From: Cylindrodendrum hubeiense
Taxonomy: Eukaryota > Ascomycota > Sordariomycetes > Hypocreales > Nectriaceae
NCBI GenBank assembly: GCA_014621425.1
Contig: JAANBB010000101.1
Location: forward strand, 42,468-106,467
DNA length: 64,000 nt
Reading direction: 5' to 3'
Shown here: positions 34,888 through 50,663 of the stretch, in pieces
How the letters are laid out: each line of letters starts with the position of its first letter
Position numbering within the stretch: the stretch's first letter is position 1
Program-made: the position numbers and the translations under genes
The notes under the pieces: generated by a model
What the model saw: only the letters and a program-made list of their open reading frames with translations
Told to the model about the DNA's origin: nothing
Databases searched by the model: none

Positions 34888-37531
34888 GGTGGCTGACCCT
34901 CTTCAGAAATCCCGGGTGGGAGTTGCGGTAAGAATCGAAAATGCCGAGACGACCTAAGAAGCTTCTTACGGAAACCTAGGTAGCTCTGTGGAAGATGTTG
35001 GTCCAGAACGGTTAAGATTGCTGGTGTCGAGCAGGTCCACAGTTCACCATCATGCGAAGCAACTCCTCTTATATATTCCCGTAGCTTCTTCATTTCCCAC
35101 AATTAATACACGGTCGGATCCCTCTCAGCCAGGGTTTCCAGCCCCAGGCTTCACGCATTGTGTAATTCAGCTCCATTTCGTTGAGGCTGAGCACTGCATA
35201 CAGCCCCCGCCGCCGGATATGTCTCCGAGACTTAGTTGGACTTAGGGTAAATACGAGACACGTCCCAATCCCCCGCGATTGTCAGCGCTCGTGGGAGGTA
35301 CTAATTGGTGGAGACTGGCAAGCAATTCTAGCTCTAGACGCTGATAAGTGGCCATCCCGGCCTGGCCATTTCAGCCTTACTGAAGTCCCGTGGGCGCATG
35401 CATGCTAGGCAGGGCTGGCGTGTACTTTAAATGAACTTTTGATCCTTATGCGACCCGCCGTCACTTCGCCCACTTTTAAACAAGCAATAAAGACTTGCTA
35501 TTGTTTCAGGAGCATTGGATCGATGAATAATCATCGATTTCCCTCAACCCTCGCCGAATCCGGGTCTAAATTTCAGGCGTGAGCAGATCCTTCGCAGGGA
35601 TGATAATCCTCCACCTTGGATGTCTCCGTACACATGGTGAGTGCTGCTCATCACAACGGCCTGGCTGCTCCGCACGGAATGTTTACTTTGTTTTCATCGG
35701 CGAATCTAGAGCGGTCAGCTTTCAATATCAGCGTCTTTAAATGCGAGATCCAGCTGATAGCGATGACCGCAGGTGTTGCACGGGATTGTGGCAGGTCTTG
35801 TCTACGCACTGATCATACGGGAGGCCCACAGCTACGCCAATGGAGGGTTTGAGTGGTTGAGAAGGTCGACGCAGTCAGCTGATTAGCGTGCCAAAGTCCC
35901 AACCACGGGCTAAACTCCCGGGGTACCCTAGAATGGGGGCTGAGTTACAGTGCTAGTAATCCGTGGAAGCGATCCGGATTTTAGTAAATGGAGATGATCC
36001 TACCGCGTTGGGAGACAGGCCGGCGGCATTGTTGGGAACTCAGTTAATTTAATCCTCTTCGTTTCTCACGTCGCGACGTTCGGAGATATCTTTCCTCTAA
36101 GAGCGGTGTCACTCCTGGAAACACTTAATCGCAGCATCCCACTAATTCGCGTCAAATATTGTCCTTTAATACTGGCGTGAAGAGGCGCGATTAAACCCGA
36201 GTTGCGTTTGGCGCATCGTTCTCGGGTGTCTTCGGCTCTCACATTTTCCAGGGATCGTCGGTCGTGTCGTGGCTGGCAGCCGCGACGGTAACATTGGCGT
36301 CAACGGTGACTTGCTGCTGGGAGGCGGCAATACCTCCTTGTCTATCTTCACGGACAATTTGGAGGAGGGCAAGCAAAGCAACCTGATTTACGCCTCGGAG
36401 ATGGCGTTTGAGTACAACATTCAGTCGCATTATCGGTGGGTACTGTCCAGGCTGGACTCATAGAGTGGTCACTTGAGAAGCTGACAGATGCTTTGCTCAT
36501 GGCTCAGTGATGTTTAATTTACAGCTTACTTTAAGAGTGACACCCGCATTATCGCCGAGGCCTCAAGACCCCCTCCATAACGACCTTGTAGAATATCTCA
36601 GTGCATTTATTCCTGAAGGCGACCTTATCACACAGGATCTGTTCCAGCCGCTGCTGAAGGTCATGGCGCAAAGCTCAGTGGCAGCCAGCGGTAACATGAT
36701 GAGCATAGAGCGCTGATAACACAACGGCTTCCTGTTCCTAGCCGTAGTCGTAGTCATAGCTAAGACGCCGTAGCAGAGGGCCTTCACGTCCTAAGGTCAA
36801 GACAAGGGTTCAAGCAGTCAAGAACCTTGCGATGACAATCAATATCGAGTGGATATATCTCAACTACGCTAGAAGAACCAAACCATCTTGGCCAGCTACG
36901 CTGGAGAGAATGTGAGGAATATGAAGGACGCGGCGGCCAAATATGGCCTGGAACAAGTGTCCCAGAGGCTGGTCCCAACTGACCAAGCCAGCCTAGACAC
37001 AGAGCTGTGTAATTGATAGATGGAAATGGAAGCAGGAGTTAAATCTCGGCTCGTGCAGAGGGATCTTGGGCTTAAACGTCATGTCAGACTGCGGGTCTAA
37101 ACTGCGTATCCGAACTGCGGATCCCACGGGTCTCAGTCACTGGTACGGGCTACTGTTAGCTGGCTCCGGCGGATTTAGCTACCCTATACAGTATGTTTTA
37201 TTCTTAACAGGAACCTACTTTGTCCAGAGCTGGCCCGAGCACTGTATTCTCATTAGGTGTGTAGCACAGCACGATTGTGATTACTTATTAATTGCTGATG
37301 GCTGAAAGAAATGCATATAGATATGAAATAGAATAAAAACCCAAGAGAGGCTGTTTTATACTTTTGAGCTGACTGTCAAACAGTAGATGGGTACTGGCAG
37401 CCTAGTGGTAAGAGACTGGAAGATTCCAAAGGAGATAATAACAGCTTGAGTCTTGAGGCTTGGTAATTTAAACTAAAACCACCATTGTTCTACTATCCAA
37501 TTTATACTAACACAGCATAAAGTCTCCAGCG
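34888..37531. other. Intergenic 2.6 kb, possible small or relic reading frames
   Basis: No gene is supported. Two short plus-strand frames, 36269-36463 and 36507-36716, have somewhat protein-like composition (NIGVNGDLLLGGGNT, and DLVEYLSAFIPEGDL). A GT at about 36436 and a TTTACAG near 36520 could join them, but I recognise no family, and the ends are undefined. The rest has no coding signal. Confidence 0.4.
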
Positions 37532-39430
37532 TCACCAAAGCCTTTCCCAACATCTTTCAATGAAAGACATCTCAGCAAGTAGCTTCCTATAGTTCTCTTC
37601 AATACCTCCCTCTTCCCAGATTCTGCATTCTTCATCAATTTCCTTTTTGCCCGTAATCAAATCAGCCTCCTTTGCCTTGACGAATTTGGTAGCTTTGAAA
37701 AGCTTCCAAAACAGAAAAAGGAGGCAGAAATACGGGACACAAAAGTAGCTAGTGATGAAGCTCACAACACTAAAAGGTTGAAAGCTATTCCAACCTAGAA
37801 ATAATGTAGTGAAAAGACCAACACCCAGAACCCAATAAGCAGCCCAGGGCATCAAGGGGGCGATATAAGGCAATGAGGATTCGGAAATGCTCTGGGACTT
37901 ACGTGCACGATACCAGCCAATGAACACAACAACCATACCAGTATAAACAACCACGATTCCTGAAGTCGTTAAGCTAACGAACCAGAAGAACACAGTCGAG
38001 GTAGAGTTGGAGGAAGCCAGGAAGGTTAAGCAGCTGATGAGCGTAACAATTGCAACGCAATATATGGGGACACCCGACTTAGTACATCGGCGGAGGAATT
38101 TCGGAGCATGTCCATCTGAAAGAATCTTAGCTCAGTCTAAGGAAACTCAAAAAAATCCATAGTTCATGGAGCACGAATTTGTGTTCGAGAATATCAGGTT
38201 GACTTACCTCGAGCAAGGCTGTACAGGGCTCTGGAAGAGGTAAACACGTAGGCGTTTCCACAAGACCAGCCGGATATAAGAATAAGTGCATTTATCAAAT
38301 CCGGTAATCCACGGATGCCCAGATTTTGAATCCCAATAACCCACGGCGAGCCTGCAGCACCAGGCGCACTATTAGACACAGCAGACATGAGCCTTTCATC
38401 CCTTGAGTCGCAGATGATTCCGACAGCTAAGACTCCAATAACATAGAAGGAGACGATGCGGTAGAAAATAAGCTTGGCAACCCTGGGGATTGTTCTTCGT
38501 GGATTTTGGATCTCTCCAGCAGACAGGGCTATCATGTCAGGCCCAGCTATGCTAAAGACAGCATAAACAACCACAGACCACCAGCCAAGAAATTGGCCAG
38601 TAGCTCCTGTAGTATAATAGGCTTTAATGGCCTTACCGTGGCCCCATGTGCGGAAGCCATAGGCGTCATTTTCCGTGTTTCCGCCACACATGGTGACAAG
38701 GGTAAGAAGACAAAGGCCAACGAGGAGAATGATCTTAGTCATAGCCATAATGAACTCACATTCTCCAAACCACCTATCAGACACAAAATTAGAAGAGAAT
38801 TGGATAGTTCCTGGTATGTCAAGAAATAAAAGCGAAATTGGAAGAGAAATAACAAGAGACCTACCTAACACCAACAAGGTTGACAAAAATACAAGCTGCC
38901 ATGGCAATGATGATCCAGGCAGCTGGATTGACAGAGTCGTTCCAGTATTGTATAACCGTGGCCACAGCGCTATACTCGGTGCATACGAGCATAACGCTGG
39001 CATAGAAATAAGTCCAGCCCATTGCAAACCCAAACGCGGGATCAATCACGCGACTTGAAAGCTCAAAGATCGTACCCTTGACAGGCAAGTAGGCACACAT
39101 CTCAGCCATACACAAATTGAGAGGCCAAATGAAAAATACTCCCCAGAAGATAAAACCTAGGAACAGGGAGAGGGGACCGGCGCCTTGGAGTACGCTGCCA
39201 ATACCAACGAAGAGTCCAGTGCCGATAGATCCCCCAAGAGCCATGAGCTGAACATGACGAGAAGAGAGGCCACGTTTGGTCTCCTTAAATTGAGTTTGTG
39301 TCGTAAATGACGTGTCTTCGAAGGTCATGCTCATAGAATGAACAGTAGACGGTCTAGGAATTGAAGCCTGGTTTGTCGCCTTTAGCTCCATATCGGCACA
39401 ATTGGATTTCATGACGATAATTGGAATCAA
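37532..39430 (-). CDS. Amino-acid permease, AAT/YAT (APC) family, 3 exons
   Basis: Exons 39430-38865, 38773-38208 and 38115-37532 join to 571 residues. The start could also be the ATG 18 bases downstream (MKSNCADMELK). The first helices carry the family signature HVQLMALGGSIGTGLFVGIG, followed by the APC-type KGTIFELSSRVIDPAFGFAM. In the middle, GPDMIALSAGEIQNPRRTIP is the conserved cytoplasmic loop. The last exon holds helices 9-12 and a charged tail. It should be a plasma-membrane proton-coupled amino-acid importer; the substrate is not predictable. It is divergent from the P450 gene at 40894, with which it shares a 1.46 kb upstream region containing a tandem duplication, so co-regulation is possible. 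Confidence 0.92.
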
Positions 39431-40893
39431 GTAAAAGAAAAGGAGAGGAGTGGTCGTAAGGTGGGGTGCGAAGAGGTAGCTTGCGTATCAGCACCTGATC
39501 GATAGGATTTAGTCCAAGGAAAGGGTTGCTTTCAATCGTACGACGGAGGGGTTATAAAGATTTGAAGACGATCAATGTCATAACAAAAGGAACGGGCCTG
39601 AGACCAGATCGTTTATTCCTGGTAATGGTCGATTAGCTTGAATGGGGCAAGTCTATCCGATGTGACTGCAACCTCATACTTACGCTAAAGAAAAGGAGAT
39701 ACCGTAGCTTCAATACGAACTCCAAGCGTTCAACTCAAGAACTCTTACGGAGAGATAATTTGACGGCTAATATCTTATTAAAATGAGCATTAGACTGGGT
39801 CACCTATGCTTCTTATTTTGCCGAAGTATTGGAACCAATCTTGGCCATTCAATGTCCATAAAACAAGTAGTGTCTTACAATAAAAAGGAAAATCAGACTA
39901 AATAACTTTGATAGACTGGTTCCCATCCCCCAATGTCCGATATAAACTTCTTAGAGATCTATGAGCATTCACAGAGCCAAACCGAGCAATGTATTGGGTT
40001 GTTGCCGGGTAGCTCCTGCGATCAAGCCAGAGTAGGCGACAGAATACGACATTGTCACGGCCCAACCCATGCCAATCTATATTTCTGAGTTCTTAGATGC
40101 CGGTATGTCAAGTAGATACTACGAGTCCACCTTAGTATCATTCCATTTACGCGGTCTGTGATGGTAATGTGGGGATTGAAAGAGCCTGAAAGATCCGAGG
40201 CTAGCTGCTTATCAGCAATCTCCAACAATTGCCCCTTTCAGCCTTAGTTTTCGCATTAGAGCGCTTTCATCTCTTCAACCTTCTCCTTTGGCAATACGAG
40301 GTTGATCTTCTAGTGAGCAGCTCAAGGAAGCGCGTAAGGTCGCTTGCCTTTATTGAGGGGTTTGGAATTGATTGTGATTGAACAGTAGTGACAACCCTCA
40401 GTTACCTACGTGGGTCATGCTGTATACCCCTGCTTATCAGCCATCTCCAAGACTTGCCCCTTTCAGCCTAGGGCGCCTTCATCTCCACAACCTTCTCCTT
40501 TGGTAATGGAAGTACGCTAGCAATTAAAAGAGGTGCAGAGGCCCTCTTGCACTTATTGAGGGATTTGGAATTGATTGCGCTAGAACAGCAATCACAAGTC
40601 AGTTACGTACGAGGGTACCTCCGGCTCATTGCAGCTCAATCAAATCTGCTAGACCTTCCCTTTAGGATCATAATAACAGGACAGCAACCAAGACTCCAAA
40701 TAGAGAGTGCGGCATTTTCGCTCACCGCCCGCTTCAAATAATGTTCTCGTAATGCACAATGCGTGGAAAGTTGTCTTTCAACGAAATGATAAATTCATCA
40801 AATCAGATCTTATCAACTCGCGAATTTTCACATCTTATCTACTTTAAGACTTGTTTACTCTATTATTCCCAACGCATCACATTACGAACAATC
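39431..40893. other. Divergent promoter region of permease and P450 genes
   Basis: This 1.46 kb lies between the two start codons. It contains the 225-base tandem duplication listed separately. No coding segment is supported. Confidence 0.5.
40205..40616. repeat. Diverged tandem duplication, period about 225 bases
   Basis: Copy one (40205-40415) and copy two (40430-40616) share CTGCTTATCAG, TCTCCAA, TTGCCCCTTTCAGCC, CTTCATCTC, CAACCTTCTCCTTTGG, CTTATTGAGGG, TTTGGAATTGATTG, GAACAG and CAGTTAC in the same order, with substitutions and small gaps. The duplication lies 280-690 bases upstream of the P450 ATG. Confidence 0.8.
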
Positions 40894-42650
40894 ATGGCGC
40901 CTAAGCTTTTTACTCGAGCCTCTGGACTGATCTTGTTCACTATTGCCCTCTTGCTTCTGCTGGCGAAAGTGCTGTATCGCCTTGCACTAAGTCCTCAAAA
41001 GTCCCTGCCTGGGCCATGGTATCTGAAGCTTACGAGTCTATTCGTCAAATACCATGAGTTTAATGGGACTAAACGGGTTTGGATACATGATCTACATCTC
41101 GAATACGGACCCGTGGTCCTCTTAGCTCCCAATGAGGCCTCCTTTGCCAGCGCTGAAGCTTTAAAGCAAATATATTCCTCAGGAGGTACTGGTTTCTCCA
41201 AAACAGAACTATATTCGCTTTTCAAAGCCCAAGGACATACGTGAGTTTCCACGTCCGGCTTCCTTCGAGTTTATAACTGAGTTTTATCTGTAGAAACCTA
41301 TTCACAGCGCTGGATAATAAAGAGGTATGGATTTAACAGTCATTGAACTAGGACTTTCAATCAACAGAAATAACATGTGCTGATTATTTCAATTACAGCA
41401 TAGCAACAAGCGGAAGCAGCTCTCAGAGCGATATTCCAATTCCAGCATTTTGAAATCTCCTGTCATTGATGTGATACGGGATCGTGCTGAAGCTTTTGTT
41501 GAAGAATGTTGCCGAGAAACGTCAGCAGATATCTACGTACGTTTATATTACAATCTCGCACGCCTCATACTCTTGTTTTTGGAGTATCTAAATAATACCA
41601 GCTCTATCTCCACGCATACGCCCTTGATTGTGTTTCGGCAATGCTCTTTTATCCATACGGCACTACTTCTATCGAACCAGGAGCTGATAGAGAGATGGTG
41701 CGACTTTTGTCCTACCATGATAGCCGCAAAGGTACGATATAGCTGTTGATGTATTATCTCGTGCCTTACCATTATTAACGCAATCTCATTGCCCTTAGCT
41801 TTCGTTTTGCAGCACTACTCGCCTCTTCTTGGAAAGCTATATCAATTTGTTAGCCCCAGTCCAATGAAGGGTGGAAAATCTATCGACAATTATGTCTGGA
41901 CAGCCCTAGGTAAAAACGACCATTCCTACTTTACGCTCGCCAGCCGGCTACTTCAAGAAAAGAGGATGGAGGTGATCAGTATAGCTTCCGAGTGTGAAGA
42001 CCACATCACTGCAGGCATCGATACAACCGGCGATACGCTCTGCTTCTTGTTGTGGGAACTTTCTCAGCCCAAACACTCAGCAAGAGTCGAAAGACTTCAT
42101 GAAGAACTAGTGACAAATCATGCAGGAGAATCTTTGGATACTCTCCCATATCTCAATGCGGTCCTGCAGGAAGCTCTTCGACTGTGGGCTCCGGGGACAC
42201 AGTCTTTGCCACGGTATGTGCCTGCCGGTGGCCGGGAAATCGATGGCTACTTTGTCCCTGGTGGTGTTACAGTGAGCTGTCAATCATACACTATGCACCG
42301 CTATGATGATCGAGCTTTCCAAGATGCGGGAGATTTCATGCCGGAGCGGTGGCTCGACCATGGAGCGAATTCGGACCGGAATCGTCTGTTTTTTGCATTT
42401 GGTTCCGGCGCCCGAACCTGCATTGGGAGACAGTATGTTTTATGAAATTTCACCCTATACCTCACCTTTACTTACGATTCATTCTTCTAGTCTCGCCATG
42501 GCAGAGATGAGAGCTCTTGTTTATGCAGTTTATTCAAAAATGCGAACGTTCCCTGCACTGGACATGACTGCATCGATGGCTTTTGGGGACCAAATCTTAA
42601 CAACAAGGCCGGAGGGACTTTGCTGCAAACTTATGTTTCAGCCATGGTAA
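40894..42650 (+). CDS. Cytochrome P450 monooxygenase, 6 exons
   Basis: Exons 40894-41240, 41294-41324, 41399-41536, 41602-41731, 41799-42432 and 42491-42650 join to 479 residues. An N-terminal hydrophobic anchor (GLILFTIALLLLLAKVLY) is followed by the proline-rich hinge SLPGPWY. The I-helix oxygen-binding motif is AGIDTTGD, the K-helix is EALR, and the meander has PERW. The heme loop is FAFGSGARTCIG, with the Cys ligand present. It is an endoplasmic-reticulum monooxygenase. Overall layout resembles secondary-metabolism P450s of the benzoate-hydroxylase/pisatin-demethylase type, but I cannot assign a CYP family. Neighbours are a divergent amino-acid permease and a convergent Zn2Cys6 regulator. 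The second exon is only 31 bases. Confidence 0.92.
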
Positions 42651-43048
42651 CGCTGAGCTATATATTCATAACCAGTGTAGAACATGGGTTGTCGCATTAT
42701 TGTTGAGGTAGTTGCCTTGAACAAAACTGGGCGAACTGGTTATCGCTCGTGTTATGCATACGTTCTTGTTTCGTTGTATATTCCAGACACTGGCAAAAGT
42801 AATTTCACATAAGAATCGACTTGATCTTGAAGATAGTTCACTTTCAATTTTTGCGTTGCAGATCTGACCAACTTCTCCCTGCAGACATCCTCGTTATTAT
42901 ATATTTAAATGTGAGGGAATTGTGAAGATTATAGTTTAGAATGCGATAAAATCCAAATTCGTTTGCCCTAAAAATCTTGTTAGGCCATGGTACCCATGAG
43001 GGTAATCATTTTACTTCTTCCAATCAAAAGAACAGGTAAATTGTGTTG
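42651..43048. other. Convergent intergenic region
   Basis: This is the shared 3' flank of the P450 (+) and regulator (-) genes. It is AT-rich and has no coding signal. Confidence 0.5.
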
Positions 43049-44679
43049 TCACCCACCACTCAAAGCGTTCGATTCTGCGTTCAGGTCGGATGCCGCCCAA
43101 TAGCTAATCAACTGATGCTGAGCCCGCACCATGTTGTAATTTAAGGTAGAGTTGTAGAACGAAGCTAGCAAGTTCAGGATTCTTGATCGATGGTGATGCA
43201 AGGCATGGCAGCCAGCAATGAAAAGGGCGGTGTTGAGTCCGTTGCAAGGGGAGAAGCCATGTCTTCGTGGGTTAAGGATAGAGGTAAGGTTGATTATGTT
43301 GCGAATCGGACCTTGAACCTCATCGCTAGATGTAAGCATGCAACAGACTTCCTTTCGCAATAATATCAGCAGCATATGTTCATATATTTGGTTGCAGGTG
43401 GTAAATTCTGAGACCTGGTCTTTCGATAGTCTCTCTAATACCCCTGGGGGGAAAGGCGGCAAAGACGTTGCATCGCGCTCGATAATATAGAGAATCTCTG
43501 TTTCCAAAGTCTGTGCCTCGTATTCAATGTCGTGCAGACTTAGCAATGTAGGAGGACAGCCTTGGCCTCCTAATTGGCGACGTTCCCAAGCAAGAGCTGA
43601 TATGTTCCGTAAGAGTCGAAGGACATCCACACAGCACCCATAAGAATCTTGAAGCAATCCAAGGCGTGATAGGGGAGCTAAAACAGATGGCTCAACGGTC
43701 GGCCAATCCTCAAGCTCATCTTCCATAACATCATGGGCAGCAAAACCATGCGGTGATAGCATAGCAATGAGCTCGAAAAGTCGGTATCTGTCACGCAAAT
43801 ATCGAAGACCGGTGTCCACGCTGAGATTTGATGTGGATGTAGTGGTGTTGATAACCCCAAGAGCGTATTTAGCACCCTGTAGGAAAAACCTCCATGAATT
43901 GTAATCATCATCACTACAAGCTAGTACACATTGGCATAGAACAAGACTGGTTGCCAGCACTGATTTTGGACTCAATGTCGAAGATTCAATCTCTTGGCGT
44001 AGTTGTTGAATGCTCTGAAACTTGAGATGAGCAGCGTATGTTCCAAAATTCGACGTAGAAGCGGTAGATGGGTGGGCAACTCGATAAGCAGCTGAGAAGG
44101 ACAATATGGCGCTCATGAGCGAGGGGGTAGAGCTCGCCATCGGAATAAGGATTTGACACATGTCTGTCTGGATTTGCTGATGTGCACACATACTGGCGGA
44201 TGCGACATGGATGAAGTATTCCAACAGATGTCCGGATGGAAATGGTTCTGGATTTGGAGATGGTAGCCATAATCCGTCTGGTATCAAGTGGTGCTCAACA
44301 GTCGGCTGAATGGCATTCTTGTTCGCGGGATTAGGGGCTTCCAAATGATGCATTTGGCCTGAGTAAACAAACCCTCCGGATGATACGTCTGCAAAGAAGT
44401 CAATCGGCAATTCTCAACGGAATGGCATTTCTGAACTGCATTGTTTAGCTCATCAGTTTCCATAACTAATAACTTACGGAGTTTTTGAACCTGGCAATGA
44501 CGAAATCGTGATCGATTGAAGCTTCGCCCGCCCCATCGCACATTAAGGTTGTACACGCAGGACACATTTGCCTGAGAACATCGTTTGCACTGCGGCTGTT
44601 CCTCGGTACACTTCTGTCTCCGCTTGCGACATCTTTCGCATCCAGAGCGTGACCTGCCTTGAGGTCTTATTGCTTCCAT
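43049..44679 (-). CDS. Zn2Cys6 transcription factor, 2 exons
   Basis: Exons 44679-44478 and 44388-43049 join to 513 residues through an 89-base intron. The N-terminus is a full zinc cluster, CERCRKRRQKC then CKRCSQANVSC, with basic residues after it. The remainder is a helical regulatory domain (LLEYFIHVASASMCAHQQ, VLATSLVLCQCVLACSDDD, YRLFELIAML) in the style of the Fungal_trans_2 domain. It should bind CGG-containing sites in promoters and control nearby or metabolic genes. Its 3' end faces the P450 gene, which makes it a candidate regulator of the permease/P450 pair; that is inference from position. An upstream TTG in frame was rejected as the start in favour of ATG. Confidence 0.9.
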
Positions 44680-45769
44680 TATCAAAGTAATTCAAGGGTG
44701 TTGAGGGGATTTGGCCACCGCAAAGCTTAACCCTTCTCTGTTCCTTTTGTATTCGCTGCGTGTCTCTTAACTAGGGTAGTTGCATATTCGCTTGGCCGTA
44801 GGTATTAATAGGGGCTGCGCTAGAAGATCAGCCCCTGGCGCTGTGGCTTTTTTTGATAGCCGATGGCTTGGAGCAGCTATCATCTCCTTCAGTGTGCGAA
44901 TGCTTGTGGGGCTGCCTGGATCAAAGTGGATTTGAGCCGTCACACAGTCCGGTTGGTGAAGCACTCTCAAGAGGAAGAAAAACGGTAGCGCTAGGTCAGT
45001 TAAGAACAGCAGACAATATATTCCACTGTCCTATGACAAGTTTGAATTTCCGGAGGGTATGAATCTAGAAAGGCCGAACAAATCAATTGAATATGTTGCA
45101 TTCTAATTATAAAACCAAGACGGAAGCGATCACAAGGATTTGATGTCGTCCAGCCTTGTTCCCTGCCAAGTGGTAGAACCGAGTACTGGAACGCGCCGCA
45201 ATGAAGTGCGTTCGGCCAATCAAGTGACAAAAGCGATGGGCACCTAAGTCACCGGGTAATCTCTTCTCTCGGCCTGGTGTTCTGGCATATCATCACCGAC
45301 AAATTGCCTTTGTCAATATTGGTCAGGAGACAGACAATAACAACAGGCTACGACGCAGGATCACGACTGCGGAGGGAAGTGGGATGGAGGCGAACAGCAA
45401 GAGATTGAAAGGTGTCTCTGGAGCTAGGCGCAAGAAAATACTCCAATACGGCTAAGTATGTAAAGGATTCATGTTCGAGCCCAGCTTACTGAAGCGGTCA
45501 GTGATGCCGACGCCTCTTGTCCATTGGTGAATGTATCAAGAATTTTATTCAGCCCGAGTTGAGCCAAAGAAGTATCAACAGCTGTCTTATTTCCGCTGCC
45601 TTTGCTAACTGGATAATATTCCAGTGTGTCATCGACATCACAGTCACCAGAGTCAAATGGCATAAACAGAACAAAAGGGATAGATCAACTATCAAAACTA
45701 AAATAAAAGAAATGACTCTCAAACAAGTACCAGGCCAGCCCATGTACATATCACACATAAGTCTCTTGC
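44680..45769 (-). other. Intergenic, no gene recognised
   Basis: This holds the promoter of the Zn2Cys6 gene and the 3' flank of the cutinase gene. A short frame at 45469-45663 is not supported by any family or splice partner. No repeat is seen. Confidence 0.5.
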
Positions 45770-48705
<2,936 letters not shown>

Positions 48706-49482
48706 CTAACCACCAAAGCAAAGGTGAACCATTTCTAACACCTTGCGCTTGACACTCATTTCCACAGCATTACTGCCGTACGTTGTCTGAAGCTCTTTCG
48801 TAACTGCTTTAAACAAGGTACTCTTGGGGTTTGACATATCCGGGTGTGCTTTGATCGTTTCATCCCAGTTGATTTCGTTCCATTTATTTTCAACGTACTG
48901 AGATTCCTTTTCAACAATCTGCCAGACGACATCCTTCACATTGGATGACAGTTGGCTGAGAGTCTTCGAGTTTAACAGAGCGGAGCGACTTTGAGATACG
49001 GCGCCGAGCACCATTTCGGCGTTTTTGAGGTGACGAGAAATTGAGATGTCTCGCTGAGCGGAGACCGAGATTCCCTGGTCAACCACATAACCAAGATCAT
49101 TCCAGATGCCAAGAGCTGATTGTCTCCCAGGCATCAAATTGTCATAAAAGGTATGGGGATCTTGAATTGCATCCACAATTGCAGCCCCAGTTACGATGAC
49201 AGTGCCTGGGGTGAGTTCAAAGTTCGATTCAAGATCATAATATGAAGGAGAGTCGCTGGCTTCGCCAAATTCAATGAAATTGATGAATTCGTCGAAGTTG
49301 CAGCTCTTGTCTGATCGAGAACCTCTGCAATCTGGTGCGAGGTATCCCTTGCCGAGACCCCAAGCAGTGACATCGAGGTCGTAAACGACATAGTAGTAAA
49401 CACGGTCGTAGCCTTCTGTAATCGATGCTGCAAAAGACGGTGCCACAAGAGCGGATGTGATTAATGCGAGGAACAAATTCAT
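48706..49482 (-). CDS. Secreted protein of unknown function, 258 residues
   Basis: This is a single exon. A clear signal peptide (MNLFLALITSALVAPSFA) is followed by a tyrosine-rich segment (DRVYYYVVYDLDVTAWGLG) and two cysteines (PDCRG and KSCNFD). After that come a hydrophobic beta-like stretch (GTVIVTGAAIVDAI) and a long helical, charged C-terminal half (LKNAEMVLGAVSQSRSALL, VVWQIVEKESQYVENKWNEI). A lone cysteine sits near the C-terminus (HLCFGG). No membrane anchor follows, so it should be secreted. I do not recognise the family. Its upstream region is shared with the large SGNH/FG-GAP gene, which is transcribed the other way, so the two may be co-expressed; that is inference. Confidence 0.7.
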   Translation of the reverse strand: MNLFLALITSALVAPSFAASITEGYDRVYYYVVYDLDVTAWGLGKGYLAPDCRGSRSDKSCNFDEFINFIEFGEASDSPSYYDLESNFELTPGTVIVTGAAIVDAIQDPHTFYDNLMPGRQSALGIWNDLGYVVDQGISVSAQRDISISRHLKNAEMVLGAVSQSRSALLNSKTLSQLSSNVKDVVWQIVEKESQYVENKWNEINWDETIKAHPDMSNPKSTLFKAVTKELQTTYGSNAVEMSVKRKVLEMVHLCFGG

Positions 49483-50663
49483 CTTGAGACAAACAATTGT
49501 TCAATGCAAGAGCCTGATCGAATATTAGTCAAGGTTCCTGATATAAGTAGGGAAGTTGATACCTACGCTATCGGGATGACACCGAAAGATCTGGATGTCG
49601 AAGAGGAGGAGCGAAAATAAGTGAGGAAAACGAGAATGAAAAAATGAAAAAAGTTGGGAGATCTTGTTTGAGTAGGGTGTGGGTCAAATCCGAGGCGTTA
49701 CTTGTTAAAGCCTATACTAAACAAATCGCCCTTTGAAGGAATCAGGGATTTACCATACAAGGATAGTAAGATGCAAGGATATGAATATTACTTGATTACA
49801 AGTTTTTTACTTCCCGAATCTCTGATCAATCATTCAAAATGAACGCCTTATCTATCGACCGATGGGGTATCTTGTGAGAATTAGGGGTACATTAGGCACA
49901 GTTGCTTACTGCATGAACATCGGTAGCGAAATATTCTAACCTATTGAGAGCTGTATGTGGTGCGGTCATTCGAGGGTGCCGGCAATTAAATAGTGCTGGC
50001 TTGGCAGAGCTGCCGTCCTTCCGCCCCATCACCGGCTTCGAATGTGATAACCATTCAGGAACCCTGGGCTTTTATCTTTTCTTCCGGCCGTCATGGGGTA
50101 TTTTCGTATATTCCCCAATGAGGGGTTGCACATCTAAGCATAAAGGAATTGTGGGTTATAAGTAGGCTGGGAGGGCTTGGCGTAGTCTAATCCTCTTTCA
50201 ATCAAATAACCGGCATGTTCCATCGAACTGCACCCAAGTTTCATGGGAAAGCGAGCGGTGAAATCCAAAGATATGTCTCCTTAAGGGTAGTGTGAGCTAG
50301 TGAGATACCGATTCAGGTAAGTCGTAAGGCGACAAGAACGCGCGTCCTTTTTCGAATGGATGACTGGTGGACTTTGGGTGGGAGACAGGGGTTTAGACGA
50401 GCTAGGAAAAGGGTATATACAAGCTTAAAATCCTTTGCTAATGTTGGGGGCCGAATGTCGTCTGACATACAAGGTTCAAGTGCTTATGCCCCAATCTTAA
50501 CAGTGCCGATCACGGGAAAGGACGGCAAACAAGGTCTTGGCTATGACTTTGACTTCATGACTGAGAGGATGTTGTAGAAAACATATTAAACCTTCACCAT
50601 GATATATACGGCAGTGAATGACACTCCAGTCTCGGCGATATTGGATTCCAAAACAAAGACGTC
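49483..50663. other. Divergent promoter region
   Basis: This 1.2 kb lies between the starts of the small secreted protein (-) and the SGNH/FG-GAP protein (+). It is AT-rich near the minus-strand start and has no supported gene. A frame at 50356-50577 has no known features. Confidence 0.5.

Noticed and set aside
37395..37425. tRNA-like A-box segment (CAGCCTAGTGGTAAGAGACTGG)
   Set aside because: No B-box or cloverleaf pairing was found downstream within tRNA length.
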